From Paenibacillus aurantius (GTDB lineage Bacteria > Bacillota > Bacilli > Paenibacillales > NBRC-103111): DNA of 64,000 nucleotides. Shown here one piece after another: positions 7,301 through 16,371 of the stretch. Location of the stretch: assembly GCF_032268605.1 (NCBI RefSeq), contig NZ_CP130318.1:811501-875500 (forward strand), read 5' to 3'. Below the pieces are notes generated by a model that did not search any database, was not told where the DNA came from, and was given only the letters and a program-made list of their open reading frames with translations. The position numbers and the translations under genes were made by a program. Numbering within the stretch: position 1 is the first letter of the stretch; every line of letters starts with the position of its first letter.

Positions 7301-8275
7301 ATGTCCGCGATGCAAAGAAGTGCGTTGCAAGAAAGCAGGCCGAGACTGGCCGCGAAGAAGCCGTCCGTTTGGCGCACGATCGGCAAACGATTTCTTCGCG
7401 ATAAATTTCTATACCTGTTGGCGCTGCCGGGTATCTTGTATTTTCTTCTTTTCAAATATGTGCCCATGTACGGCGTGTTAATTGCGTTCCAGGATTACTC
7501 CCCCTACTTGGGAATGATGAAAAGCCCGTGGGTCGGCATCGACCACTTTGTCCGATTTTTCTCGAATCCGGATTTCTTCCTCTTGTTCCGGAACACGATG
7601 GCGATCAATCTGTTGAACCTGATTTTCTTTTTCCCGATCCCGATCTTGCTGTCACTCATGCTGAACGAGCTGCGGATCACGTTTATGATGCGAATCATTC
7701 AGTCGGTTATCTATTTGCCGCACTTCCTGTCCTGGGTCATCATCGTGGGCATCTCGTTTTTGCTGCTGTCCAGCGGGGATGGGGCGATCAACAAGCTGTT
7801 GGTGGAGCTCGGCTTCGAGAAGATCAACTTTCTCACGAATCCGGATACGTTCTGGGGGATGCTGACGGTGCAATCGATCTGGAAAGATGCGGGCTGGGGC
7901 ACGATTATTTTCCTGGCCGCCATCGCGGGGGTCGATCCACAGCTGTACGAAGCCGCGAAAATAGACGGGGCGGGTAGAATCAAGCAGATGGTGCACGTGA
8001 CGCTGCCGTCGATCCGCCACGTTATCGTGATCCTGCTTATCCTGCGCATCGGCCACATTATGGATGTCGGCTTCGAGCAGGTGTTCCTCATGATGAACAG
8101 CATCGTGTCCGACGTAGCGGATGTATTCGATACGTACGTGTACCGGTTGGGCGTGCGGGAAGGCCAGTTCAGCTTCAGCACCGCCGTCGGGCTTTTTAAA
8201 TCCATTGTCGGCTTGCTGCTGGTCATCGGCGCGAATATGCTCGCGAAGAAGCTCGGCGAAGAAGGCGTCTACTAG
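7301..8275 (+). CDS. Sugar ABC transporter permease, LplB family
   Basis: A 324-residue inner-membrane permease with six predicted TM segments. It shows the binding-protein-dependent transport signature EAAKIDGAGRIKQMVHVTLPSI (EAA loop, about 223-245), which couples to the ATPase. The N-terminus (RFLRDKFLYLLALPGILYFLLFKYVPMYG) is typical of LplB-type permeases. The start ATG has GAGGTGAGA upstream. It is the first gene of an operon with a second permease and a binding lipoprotein. No ATPase gene is present, as usual for this Paenibacillus type, where a shared MsmX-like ATPase elsewhere probably energises import. Substrate unknown, probably an oligosaccharide. Confidence 0.92.
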   Translation: MSAMQRSALQESRPRLAAKKPSVWRTIGKRFLRDKFLYLLALPGILYFLLFKYVPMYGVLIAFQDYSPYLGMMKSPWVGIDHFVRFFSNPDFFLLFRNTMAINLLNLIFFFPIPILLSLMLNELRITFMMRIIQSVIYLPHFLSWVIIVGISFLLLSSGDGAINKLLVELGFEKINFLTNPDTFWGMLTVQSIWKDAGWGTIIFLAAIAGVDPQLYEAAKIDGAGRIKQMVHVTLPSIRHVIVILLILRIGHIMDVGFEQVFLMMNSIVSDVADVFDTYVYRLGVREGQFSFSTAVGLFKSIVGLLLVIGANMLAKKLGEEGVY

Positions 8276-8303
8276 ATTGGTTCTTAGATCGAGAGGGAGA
8301 GTG

Positions 8304-9185
8304 TTGAGCTTGAAAGTTAGAATGGGCGATCGGGTGTTCACCGCCACGAATGCAGCGATTCTGATCCTGATCAGCCTTGTCGCCGTGTTCCCGTTATATT
8401 ATGTCTTCGTTGTCTCCTTCACGGATCCGTCGGAATATGTTCGCAAGGGCGTCGTTCTTTTTCCGGAAAAATGGTCGCTCGATTCCTACCGCTACCTGAT
8501 GTCGACCAACTCATTCTTGAACGCTATGGGCAACAGCCTGTTCCTTGCCACGGTCGGCACCGCCTGCAGCCTGGTGGTTACGTCGGGGCTGAGCTACGCA
8601 TTGTCCCGCAAGCGGTTAGGAGGACGGCGGACGCTGCTGCTGCTGATCTTGCTCACAACGCTGTTTAACCCCGGCCTCATCCCGCCCTATTTGCTCGTGC
8701 GCGAGCTGGGGCTCATTAACAGCACGTGGTCCCTGATCCTGCCGGTGCTGTCAAGCGGCTGGTACGTGCTCCTGATGAAAGGCTTTTTCGACAGCATCCC
8801 GGCGTCGCTCGAGGAAGCGGCGCGAATCGACGGCTGTAACGATTTCAGTGTCTGGTGGCGGGTGATTCTGCCGCTGTCCCTGCCTTCGCTCGCGGCGTTC
8901 GGATTGTTCTATGCGGTTGATTATTGGAACACGTTTTTCAGTGCCCTGCTGTACATCAACCGTTTCGATAAGCAGCCTCTGCAGGTTCTGCTGCAAAATA
9001 TGCTGATCGACTCGTCGATTTCCGGCAGCTCGGAGGCCGCGCAGATGATGGCGGAGCAGCGCATTCCGGGGCAGACGCTGAAGATGGCCGCGGTGGTCAT
9101 CGCCACGGTGCCGATCCTGCTGGTCTATCCGTTCCTGCAGAAGCATTTTGCCAAGGGCGCCATGGTCGGCTCGGTGAAGGAATAA
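8304..9185 (+). CDS. Sugar ABC transporter permease, YtcP/AraQ-like (CUT1)
   Basis: A longer upstream frame overlaps the previous gene, but the Shine-Dalgarno GAGGGAGA (8293-8300) points to TTG 8304 (or TTG 8310), giving about 293 residues, the usual family length. Six TM segments and the EAA motif EEAARIDGCNDFSVWWRVILPLS are visible. It forms the heterodimeric channel with the product of the preceding gene, 28 bp upstream. The protein ends in the family-typical HFAKGAMVGSVKE tail. Confidence 0.92.
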   Translation: MSLKVRMGDRVFTATNAAILILISLVAVFPLYYVFVVSFTDPSEYVRKGVVLFPEKWSLDSYRYLMSTNSFLNAMGNSLFLATVGTACSLVVTSGLSYALSRKRLGGRRTLLLLILLTTLFNPGLIPPYLLVRELGLINSTWSLILPVLSSGWYVLLMKGFFDSIPASLEEAARIDGCNDFSVWWRVILPLSLPSLAAFGLFYAVDYWNTFFSALLYINRFDKQPLQVLLQNMLIDSSISGSSEAAQMMAEQRIPGQTLKMAAVVIATVPILLVYPFLQKHFAKGAMVGSVKE

Positions 9186-9188
9186 ACA

Positions 9189-9207
9189 GGATTTCTCTTT
9201 GAAATCC
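9189..9207 (+). promoter_or_regulatory. Intercistronic hairpin before the binding-protein gene
   Basis: GGATTTC (9189-9195) and GAAATCC (9201-9207) form a 7-bp perfect stem without a following T run. It lies between permease and lipoprotein genes, where an mRNA processing or stabilising hairpin could raise lipoprotein output relative to the permeases. Role is inference. Confidence 0.4.
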
Positions 9208-9248
9208 GTTTAGTATAAAATAGGTTTACATTTCAAGGAGGTTACTTC

Positions 9249-10796
9249 ATGAGCAAGGAACGTAACAAAGGATTATCCCTGCTTGGTCTCGCCACGGCGT
9301 TCGTGCTGGTTGCGAGCGCTTGCAGCAACGGCAAGGCCGGCGGATCCGATACGGGGACAGCAGGCACCGGCGGGGCGAAGCAGGAAGCGCCGTTGAAGGT
9401 CAGCATCATGACAACGTATTACACGCCCGAGCCGCCCGGACCGGACAACGTCATCGTGAAGGAATTCGAAAAGCGGACGAATACGGATCTGGACATTACC
9501 TGGGTCTCCTCCAACAACTACCGGGATAAATTAAGCGTAACGCTCGCTTCCGGAGATATTCCGGATCTGGTGCTGCTCGATGATCCGTTCAACGCGCAGG
9601 TTCGCACCATGGTTGCGCAAGGCGCGTTTTGGGACATTACGGATGTCAGGAAAGACTACCCGAATCTGATGAAGTTTCCGGATGCGACTTGGAACAACCA
9701 GAAGCAGCGGGACGGTAAAAATTACGGGGTGCCCCGGGTCCGTCCGGTGGAAGGTGGAAGCGGATTCATCATCCGGGAGGACTGGCTGAAGAAGCTGAAC
9801 CTGCCGGTTCCGCAAACGACAGAAGACTTGTATACCGCTTTGAAGGCGTTTAAAGAGAAAAACCCGGACGGACTGAAGCCGACGGAGGTCGTGCCGTTCG
9901 CCGGAGCGACGGCAAGCGATCACTTGAACAACTTCATCCATCTGCAGAACGTATTCACCGGCACCCACTGGCATTGGAAGGCCATCAACAACGAGCTCGT
10001 TCGCGTCGATCTGCTGCCGGAAGTGCGCGAGTTCATTGTATATATGAAACGCTTGTATGACGAAAAGCTGATCCCGAGCGACTTCGCCGTCTTGAAGGGC
10101 TCCCAAGTCAGCGACATGGTGAAGGGCGGCAAAGCCGGCGTCTATGAAAATATTGTGGAAAACTCCTGGGAACCCACGGAAATCTTAAGAAAGACGAACC
10201 CGGATGCGACCTTCCTGCCGCTCGTCAGTCTCAACGGATTCGCAAGCAAGGATAACGGTTCCTTCGGCATGTTCGCGATTCCGAAGAAGGTATCGGAGGA
10301 GAAGATGAAGAAGCTGATCGCGCTCCTGGATTACGGTGCTTCCGAAGAAGGCAGCGACTTGGCGAACTACGGCTTCGAGGGCGTTCACCATACGGTCGAG
10401 AATGGCATCAAGGTATCGACCGAACAAGCCAAGAAAGACATCGTCGCGCAGCAGGCGCTCGGGCAAATCTTCTTGAAATACGACAAGTACTTGCGCGCAT
10501 GGAGAGCGGGCATCCCGAACGATCTGTACGAGCGCAACAAGAAAATCATCGACATGCGGGAAAAAATCAGCGTGCCGGATCCGTCGACGGGCCTCTATTC
10601 GGAGACGAACCTGAAGAAGGGCGGGGAGCTGGACAAGAAGATTTTCGATTTGAAAGTGAAGGTTATTATGGGCGTTAAGTCGCTGGAAGATTGGGATCAA
10701 TTCGTGAAGGAATTGAAAGCGAACCCGGATTTGATTAAGATTACGGAAGAATTAAACGAAGCCTACAAAGCAAGAAACAGTAAAGCCAAGGGATGA
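9249..10796 (+). CDS. Extracellular sugar-binding lipoprotein (LipO-like)
   Basis: A 515-residue solute-binding protein. A lipoprotein signal peptide is clear: KERNKG n-region, LSLLGLATAFVLV, and lipobox VASAC with Cys25 as lipidated residue, then a Gly/Ser/Thr linker. The mature part has the family pattern of large Paenibacillus SBPs (PLKVSIMTTYY, SGDIPDLVLLD, ENPDGLKPTEVVPFAG-like region, ASEEGSDLANYGFEGVHH). AAGGAGG is 8 bp before the ATG. It hands the ligand to the permease pair upstream and is the last gene before a strong terminator. Confidence 0.9.
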   Translation: MSKERNKGLSLLGLATAFVLVASACSNGKAGGSDTGTAGTGGAKQEAPLKVSIMTTYYTPEPPGPDNVIVKEFEKRTNTDLDITWVSSNNYRDKLSVTLASGDIPDLVLLDDPFNAQVRTMVAQGAFWDITDVRKDYPNLMKFPDATWNNQKQRDGKNYGVPRVRPVEGGSGFIIREDWLKKLNLPVPQTTEDLYTALKAFKEKNPDGLKPTEVVPFAGATASDHLNNFIHLQNVFTGTHWHWKAINNELVRVDLLPEVREFIVYMKRLYDEKLIPSDFAVLKGSQVSDMVKGGKAGVYENIVENSWEPTEILRKTNPDATFLPLVSLNGFASKDNGSFGMFAIPKKVSEEKMKKLIALLDYGASEEGSDLANYGFEGVHHTVENGIKVSTEQAKKDIVAQQALGQIFLKYDKYLRAWRAGIPNDLYERNKKIIDMREKISVPDPSTGLYSETNLKKGGELDKKIFDLKVKVIMGVKSLEDWDQFVKELKANPDLIKITEELNEAYKARNSKAKG

Positions 10797-10804
10797 CTGC
10801 TTCG

Positions 10805-10849
10805 AACCTCCGGCCCCGAACGGGCGCCGGGGGTTCCTCTTGCTTTTCC
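10805..10849 (+). terminator. Terminator after binding-protein gene
   Basis: AACCTCCGGC (10805-10814) pairs with GCCGGGGGTT (10826-10835) with one mismatch, then CCTCTTGCTTTT. It separates the transporter operon from the regulator gene. Confidence 0.6.
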
Positions 10850-10881
10850 GGGCAGGGAGTTTCGAGAAAGGGGGCAAAGCC

Positions 10882-13233
10882 GTGCGCGTATGGCGCTGGT
10901 TGAGAGGCAAGGGGAGACAAGGTTCTTATTTTCGAAAAAGCTTGGTCCTCATTCTGTGTATTGCAAGCATACCCACCGCATTGATCGGGGCGGGGTCGTA
11001 CCTGCTGGCGACGAAGCAAATCGAGAAGGAAATGCACCGATCGAATCAAGCACGTCTGGCCAAGGCGATGGAGCGCATCGACGAGGATTTGTCCCAGCTG
11101 GAGCTGGCCGCCGCGCAATGGTCGCTCGATCCCCTCTTCAACGAAACGATCCGGGACACGAATTTCCGGCAGGATTTCCAGAAGACGCAAACCTTGTACA
11201 GCGCGCTTTCTTTAATGAAAAACCCGTACCCGTATTTGAGCGAAATCCAGTTGTATATTGACCAATCCCAACCAGTCGTCATTATGGAGGATAAGGGGAT
11301 TATCCCCGTTAGCGGGGAAGCCGGGGAAAGGTACCGTTCGATGATGGAAGCCGTCGAGGGCGCCTTTTGGGTGGAGCGCATGCCGCTTCCGATGGAGAAG
11401 CGCCAGGAGATCGCATTTGTTCAGCGGCTGGGATACGGGCAGAACGCTTACGGGCTTTTATTCTTATATTTGGACGTCGACCGCGTCGCGCGGGCGGTGA
11501 ATGAATTTTTTAACGGAACGAACGGAGCCTCCTTCCTGTTAGGGGAAAAGGGAGAGTTCCTCGTATACGGCGGAGCGGCGTCCGGGGCGCCGCCGACGGC
11601 ATTCGAAGAAGGGCTGCAAGCGGCAGTCGCGGACCGGGGGAGGGCAGCCGACGTCTTTACGTACCATTGGGGCGGGGAGACGTACTCGGTGTCCTACGGG
11701 GCGTTTAAAGGACTGGGCACAACGTGGACCTACGTGGCCGCGATTTCCTTGTCGCAGCTGACGGAGCCGGTGCTTGCCATGTCGCGCCTTAGCTTGGGCA
11801 TCAGTGCACTGGGGCTCTTCGTCGCGATGCTGCTCGCCTGGATCGGGTCCCAGCGCCTGTACCGGCCGATCCGCCAGCTCGTCGGCAGGTTGCAGGATCA
11901 TCGCCAGCCGGCGAACGTGCCGGGCGACGAGATGGCGTTCATCGAGATGCAATGGGATCGCATGACAAGCCAAAGCAAGGTGCTGCAGGAGGAATTGGCG
12001 AAGTCACAGCCGCTGCTCCGGTACGGCTTTCTCCTTCAATTCGTTCAGGGTCATTACCAATCGATGAAGGAAGAGGAAATCCGCGACCGGCTGGAAGCGT
12101 TCGGCCTCGGCACCGACCACCGGGGCTTCGTCTTGATGCACGTGCAATTGTACGATCTCCGGAATCCGGAGAACCGGTTCACGGAGGGCGACGACCCTTT
12201 GGTGACCTTCGCGGCAACGAACATCCTCGAAGAGCTGCTTCAGGGCAGGGAGGGCGAGAGCGCGGTCTTGAACATGCAGGACAAGTCGATTCGGGTGCTG
12301 CTGACGTATGATTTGGAGGGGAGCCGGGAGAAGGTCAAAACCGAGCTGTTCCGCATAGCGGAGCAGTGGATCGACGTGCTTGGGAAGCTGTTGAAGATGC
12401 AGGTAATCGTCGCCGTAAGCCAGCCGACGCTGCAGGCCAAGGACATCCCGCCCTTGTTCGCCGAGCTGCGCCAGGTCGTACGTTACCGGGACCTGCAGCG
12501 GGAAGGGCAGATCATCGACATGGAGGATGTCGTGCCGGAGAAGAAGGAACGCAGCGACTATCCCTTCGAGTTGGAGGCGGCGATTCTCGAAGCGGTGAAG
12601 CTCGGCATCCGGGAGGAGGCAGCGACCCGGACGGCGGAGTTCGTCGAGGCGCTGGTGCATCGATCCGGGAAGGAATATGCGGTGCAGCAAGGGATCGTTC
12701 AGTTGTTCGGCGGCATCCAGCATGTCATCATGGAGGCGGGGGTTCCGTCGCAGGGAGCTTATGACGGTGTCGACAAGCTGGAGCAGCTGCTCCAGCTGAA
12801 GGAGCCGGCGAAGATGGTCGAGTTTCTCGAAAAGGCGATTTTGACGCCGTACATGGACGAGCTCGAGAAGGACCAGCTGCGTCACCGGAAGCAGCTGGTG
12901 GACCGGGCGACCGACTATTTGCAATCGAACTTCACGAACGAGGTGTCGTTGGAAACTTGCGCGGAGCAGCTCGGCGTAAGCAAATTCACCTTGAGCCGGG
13001 CGTTCAAACAAACCGTCGGCATTAACTTCATCGATTATGTTACGCGCCTGAGGGTGGAGAAGTCGAAGGAGATGCTGCGAGGCACGGATTGGAAAGTGTC
13101 GGATATCGCGGAGCGGATCGGCTATCAGCCGTCGCATTTCATCCGGCTGTTCAAAAAGTTCGAAGGCATGACCCCGGGGCAATACCGGGACAACGTGCCG
13201 ATGCTGCGCCCCGAGGAACCAGGCGGCGAATAG
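10882..13233 (+). CDS. Membrane-anchored AraC-family sensor-regulator of the sugar operon
   Basis: The frame opens at 10840, but GTG 10882 has AAGGGGG upstream and starts just before the first TM, giving 783 residues. Layout: TM1 about 17-38, an extracytoplasmic sensor domain (about 40-300), TM2 about 303-325, a cytoplasmic helical/linker region, and a C-terminal AraC DNA-binding domain (about 674-771) with two HTH motifs (CAEQLGVSKFTLSRAFKQ and DIAERIGYQPSHFIRLFKKF). Such one-component membrane regulators sit beside LplB-type transporters in Paenibacillus and activate them on sensing extracellular sugar. The gene lies right behind the operon it is inferred to control. Confidence 0.85.
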   Translation: MRVWRWLRGKGRQGSYFRKSLVLILCIASIPTALIGAGSYLLATKQIEKEMHRSNQARLAKAMERIDEDLSQLELAAAQWSLDPLFNETIRDTNFRQDFQKTQTLYSALSLMKNPYPYLSEIQLYIDQSQPVVIMEDKGIIPVSGEAGERYRSMMEAVEGAFWVERMPLPMEKRQEIAFVQRLGYGQNAYGLLFLYLDVDRVARAVNEFFNGTNGASFLLGEKGEFLVYGGAASGAPPTAFEEGLQAAVADRGRAADVFTYHWGGETYSVSYGAFKGLGTTWTYVAAISLSQLTEPVLAMSRLSLGISALGLFVAMLLAWIGSQRLYRPIRQLVGRLQDHRQPANVPGDEMAFIEMQWDRMTSQSKVLQEELAKSQPLLRYGFLLQFVQGHYQSMKEEEIRDRLEAFGLGTDHRGFVLMHVQLYDLRNPENRFTEGDDPLVTFAATNILEELLQGREGESAVLNMQDKSIRVLLTYDLEGSREKVKTELFRIAEQWIDVLGKLLKMQVIVAVSQPTLQAKDIPPLFAELRQVVRYRDLQREGQIIDMEDVVPEKKERSDYPFELEAAILEAVKLGIREEAATRTAEFVEALVHRSGKEYAVQQGIVQLFGGIQHVIMEAGVPSQGAYDGVDKLEQLLQLKEPAKMVEFLEKAILTPYMDELEKDQLRHRKQLVDRATDYLQSNFTNEVSLETCAEQLGVSKFTLSRAFKQTVGINFIDYVTRLRVEKSKEMLRGTDWKVSDIAERIGYQPSHFIRLFKKFEGMTPGQYRDNVPMLRPEEPGGE

Positions 13234-13262
13234 CGAAGGGTATGGCTATGATGGGTTTAAGC

Positions 13263-13300
13263 AAAGCCGATCGAATACTAATATTCGGTCGGCTTTTTCT
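13263..13300 (+). terminator. Terminator of the AraC-type regulator gene
   Basis: AAAGCCGATCGAAT (13263-13276) pairs with ATTCGGTCGGCTTT (13283-13296), then TTTCT; a strong intrinsic terminator. Confidence 0.85.
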
Positions 13301-13413
13301 ATTTCCCCAAGTGTTAAGTATGTTGAGTGGGGGGGATTGTCTGGAATTCGACGTCTAGACTTCAATATAGTAACCTGCTCCCGTAATCCCCGCTAATCTG
13401 ACTGTATTCAAAC

Positions 13414-13458
13414 AAAGCCAGCCGATACGTGACCCTATCACGTTGGCGGGCTTTTTGT
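13414..13458 (+). terminator. Second intrinsic terminator-like hairpin
   Basis: AAAGCCaGCCgATACGTGA pairs with TCACGTtGGCgGGCTTT, then TTTG. It lies 115 bp after the previous terminator with no gene between them; the 13300-13414 interval shows nothing recognisable. Confidence 0.7.
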
Positions 13459-13602
13459 CGTCTCCTCAGGTTCTGGAAGAAGTCCATACAAAAAGAGAAA
13501 GTTCTGCATAAGTTCTCGACATTTATTGTTTAAACTGACGGTGAAACAGGAGATAGCCAATTCGGCCGATGATTTTATTTTAACGAAAGCGAGGATTTAA
13601 AG

Positions 13603-14079
13603 ATGAGCAACCTATCCGTAAACCGCAGGGAATCGGAAGCCGGTGATCGCCCGGTGGAACTAACCAGCCTATCATCTTTTGTGGTTGGGGCACGTTTGGT
13701 ATTTAAGGTGATGGTAAGGCTATTCGCGGTTTGCCTATTACTCCAGGTCTTTCTTGCCGGGCTCGCCCTGTTTTGGGATCCGGCCCGTTGGGCGAGCCAT
13801 ACGGGATTTGCCCGATTGCTGATCCTTGTTTCCGTCCTGATTCTCGTGGTATCTTTCATCGCCCGGCTGCCCCTTGCTCTTCGACTGCGTAGTGCAGGTT
13901 TGTTCGGCATCATCCTTTTGATCGCGGTCAGCGCAAAATTACCGTCTGGAATCGGTTATTTATCTGCTCTTCATCCGGTGCTCGCGCTGCTGTTGTTTAT
14001 GGGAACGGTGTCCCTCGCACGGAAGACCGATGCCTTCCAAAGGGAAAGAAAGCAGGAAGCTGCGAAGCAAAACGGTTGA
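13603..14079 (+). CDS. Small integral membrane protein, DUF6220-like
   Basis: A 158-residue protein with a 35-residue polar N-terminus and four hydrophobic segments (about 33-56, 68-86, 97-113, 122-138), then a basic tail. The pattern (LFAVCLLLQVFLAGLALF, later HPVLALLLFMGTVSLA) resembles DUF6220 membrane proteins of unknown function. GCGAGGA lies upstream of the ATG. The next small membrane gene starts 31 bp after its stop and is probably co-transcribed. Confidence 0.65.
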   Translation: MSNLSVNRRESEAGDRPVELTSLSSFVVGARLVFKVMVRLFAVCLLLQVFLAGLALFWDPARWASHTGFARLLILVSVLILVVSFIARLPLALRLRSAGLFGIILLIAVSAKLPSGIGYLSALHPVLALLLFMGTVSLARKTDAFQRERKQEAAKQNG

Positions 14080-14110
14080 ATGGAAGTTTGGAGCCCAATC
14101 TTCAATAGGG

Positions 14111-14305
14111 ATGGAGAGGAAAAGATGCCGCCCTAATCTATCCGATTATCTATGGATCATTCTATTCCTTATCGTGTCCGGAGTATCGCTGCATCTGGTT
14201 GTGCATGATTATGAGAATAGAACCCGTTGGTTTCGAATGCTGGTCATTGTTCTCTATGGAATGTCCGGTATCCTGGTTCTTTTTACCTTTATTCCAAGCC
14301 AATGA
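14111..14305 (+). CDS. Short two-TM protein (64 aa)
   Basis: The ATG at 14111 gives 64 residues: basic start MERKRCRPNLSDY, TM1 (LWIILFLIVSGVSLHLVV), a short charged loop DYENRTRWFR, TM2 (MLVIVLYGMSGILVLFTF) and IPSQ. The longer upstream frame overlaps the previous gene and is not needed. No family recognised. It lies between DUF6220-like and VOC genes on one strand with short spacing. Confidence 0.6.
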   Translation: MERKRCRPNLSDYLWIILFLIVSGVSLHLVVHDYENRTRWFRMLVIVLYGMSGILVLFTFIPSQ

Positions 14306-14354
14306 CCAAAGACTGCAAGAACTTGTGATCAGATTGAATCGAGGAGGAGAAAGT

Positions 14355-14738
14355 ATGAGCCTAATCCGAGTACGTTACATTGTCGACGATGTAGAGGCGG
14401 CAATCGCCTTTTACACCCAGCATCTTGATTTTCTTGTCAAAGTCCATCCCGCACCCGGTTTTGCCGTTTTGCAGCGAGGGGACTTGAATCTTCTGGTGAA
14501 TGCCAAAGATGGTCCAGGAGGAGCCGCTCAAGCCATGCCGGATGGGCGTAAACCGGAGCCGGGCGGCTGGAACCGGATCCAACTCGAGGTCCATGACCTG
14601 GAAAGCCTTGTTGGGTCCTTGCGTGAAGCAGGACTGAGCTTCCGCAATAATATTGTCACCGGTTTTGGCGGTAAGCAGATCTTACTGGATGACCCGGCAG
14701 GCAACCCTATCGAACTCTTCGAGCCTCCAAGCAAGTGA
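14355..14738 (+). CDS. VOC-superfamily (glyoxalase/bleomycin-resistance-like) protein
   Basis: ATG 14355 is preceded by GAGGAGGAGAAAG, an excellent Shine-Dalgarno; the upstream in-frame extension overlaps the previous gene and is rejected. The 127 residues show the two beta-alpha-beta-beta-beta modules of VOC proteins: YIVDDVEAAIAFYTQHLDF at the start and the closing DPAGNPIELFEPP with the usual metal-site Glu. Function probably metal-dependent binding or modification of a small molecule; substrate cannot be told from sequence. Confidence 0.85.
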   Translation: MSLIRVRYIVDDVEAAIAFYTQHLDFLVKVHPAPGFAVLQRGDLNLLVNAKDGPGGAAQAMPDGRKPEPGGWNRIQLEVHDLESLVGSLREAGLSFRNNIVTGFGGKQILLDDPAGNPIELFEPPSK

Positions 14739-14766
14739 TGGATAGAACAGATCGGATGGATTGGAA

Positions 14767-16317
14767 ATGAAAATGACAATAAGAATATTAGCCATAATCT
14801 GGTGCGGTCTGTTTGTCTTCCCCTTATCCGGTTCAGCCGAAAGCGAAGGAAGCATGCAAGTAGAGCGGTCTGGAACTTCCGTCTTCTCCGAAGTGGATGC
14901 GTATATCGCCCGCGAAATGAAACGGCAGCGTCTTCCGGGGCTGGCTCTCGCGATTGTACAGGGGGATCAGATTCTTTACCTGCAGGGATATGGTGAAGCT
15001 GATTCATCGGGTCGTTCGGTTACACCGGAAACCCCCTTCGGATTAGGGTCGATCGGTAAGTCGATTACGGCTATAGCCGTTCTGCAGCTTGCCGACAAGG
15101 GAAAAATTGACTTGGATGCGCCTATACAGCGCTATCTCCCTACAAAGTATAACGGCGCCGAGTTCATAACGGTACGTCAGCTGCTTAACCAAACAAGCGG
15201 GTTCTCCCAAATCTCCACTTTCGGCAACACGCTCTCGAGCGTCAAAGATCAAGAACCCCAAAATGCCCTGGAGAAAAACGCCTTGTCTTATGCGGAAAAG
15301 TTTTTAAGTCAACCCAAGCAAACCGAACATCCTTACCAATATTCGAATGCCAATTATGTGCTGCTTGGCTATATGGTGCAGCGGGTATCCGGCCAGTCCT
15401 ATGGCGATTATGTAAAGGAACATATTTTCAACCCTCTGTCTATGCCTAACAGCTTCGTTACGCTGGAGGAAGCGGCTGACCATGGATTGGCTACGCCCTA
15501 TCGCCGGGTATTTGGATATAATGTGGCCTACGATGGCCCCTATGTTTATATTCCGGGGGATGCGCCGGCGGGCTACCTTTATACGAGTGCGAAGGACATG
15601 AGTCATTACTTGATTGCCCAACTAAACGGCGGCCGATTTGAAAAGGATTCTGTGCTTTCTTCGGAAAGCATACGACTCATGCAGACCGAACCGGTTCCGG
15701 GAACGTACGCCATGGGTTGGTCGGCCGATTCCATTAACGGGTTACGGGTTATCGGTTCACCGGGCGGCTCGCTAGGCTTTCAAGCCCAAGCTTTTATGGT
15801 TCCGGAACAACAATTGGGAGTGATCGTGTTCGCCAACGTACTTGGCGCGATCGATGCCGCTTGGCCCCAAACCCACGTCATTACGACAACCCATATTGCC
15901 TCCGGGGTCATAAATATCCTGAATGGGCAGCCCATTGGAGAATCGGGTCTAAGCATTTCGCAGAAATACTGGCTTGTAAATGGCTTGATCTTCCTTCTCA
16001 GCGCCTGGTTCATATATGCGACCGCTCGAACGGTGAAGCGCTTCTTTGGACCGGGGGGTCCTGCTCATTCCGGCCCTACTAAACTATCTATTAAAGATAT
16101 GGCAAGAATTGCTCTGCATTTTGCCGGTCTAGTTATTATCCTGCTGTTGGATATGACTGAAGTTTTACCGGTATGGCCTATTGCCGCCATCTTCCAACCG
16201 GACGTCATCCCTTGGCTGAAAATAATGACTGTCCTTTTGGCATTGAAGGGAAGCATGGAAATAATTCGGCTGGTTCGGTCGGCTCGGCATGACAAAACAG
16301 CAAAGTTGAAGTGTTGA
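14767..16317 (+). CDS. Membrane-anchored serine hydrolase, class C beta-lactamase-like
   Basis: About 516 residues from ATG 14767. A signal peptide is followed by a beta-lactamase/PBP-like domain: nucleophile in SIGK (Ser95/Lys98), YSN (Tyr192-Asn194) and a C-terminal GSPGGSLGF in place of KTG. A C-terminal region (about 395-510) holds three or four TM helices, so the enzyme domain is held outside the membrane. Members act as D-amino-acid esterases or peptidases or as beta-lactamase-like proteins; no substrate is implied here. The MMPL transporter gene follows 54 bp downstream and may be in the same unit. Confidence 0.85.
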   Translation: MKMTIRILAIIWCGLFVFPLSGSAESEGSMQVERSGTSVFSEVDAYIAREMKRQRLPGLALAIVQGDQILYLQGYGEADSSGRSVTPETPFGLGSIGKSITAIAVLQLADKGKIDLDAPIQRYLPTKYNGAEFITVRQLLNQTSGFSQISTFGNTLSSVKDQEPQNALEKNALSYAEKFLSQPKQTEHPYQYSNANYVLLGYMVQRVSGQSYGDYVKEHIFNPLSMPNSFVTLEEAADHGLATPYRRVFGYNVAYDGPYVYIPGDAPAGYLYTSAKDMSHYLIAQLNGGRFEKDSVLSSESIRLMQTEPVPGTYAMGWSADSINGLRVIGSPGGSLGFQAQAFMVPEQQLGVIVFANVLGAIDAAWPQTHVITTTHIASGVINILNGQPIGESGLSISQKYWLVNGLIFLLSAWFIYATARTVKRFFGPGGPAHSGPTKLSIKDMARIALHFAGLVIILLLDMTEVLPVWPIAAIFQPDVIPWLKIMTVLLALKGSMEIIRLVRSARHDKTAKLKC

Positions 16318-16371
16318 GAAGGACCACGTTTGGAAACTATCATCCGGTGATGTTAAAAAAGGAGAGTAGGC

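Noticed and set aside
12004-13182. 392-codon minus-strand frame opposite the AraC-type regulator
   Set aside because: Antisense of a well-supported gene; no recognised motif.
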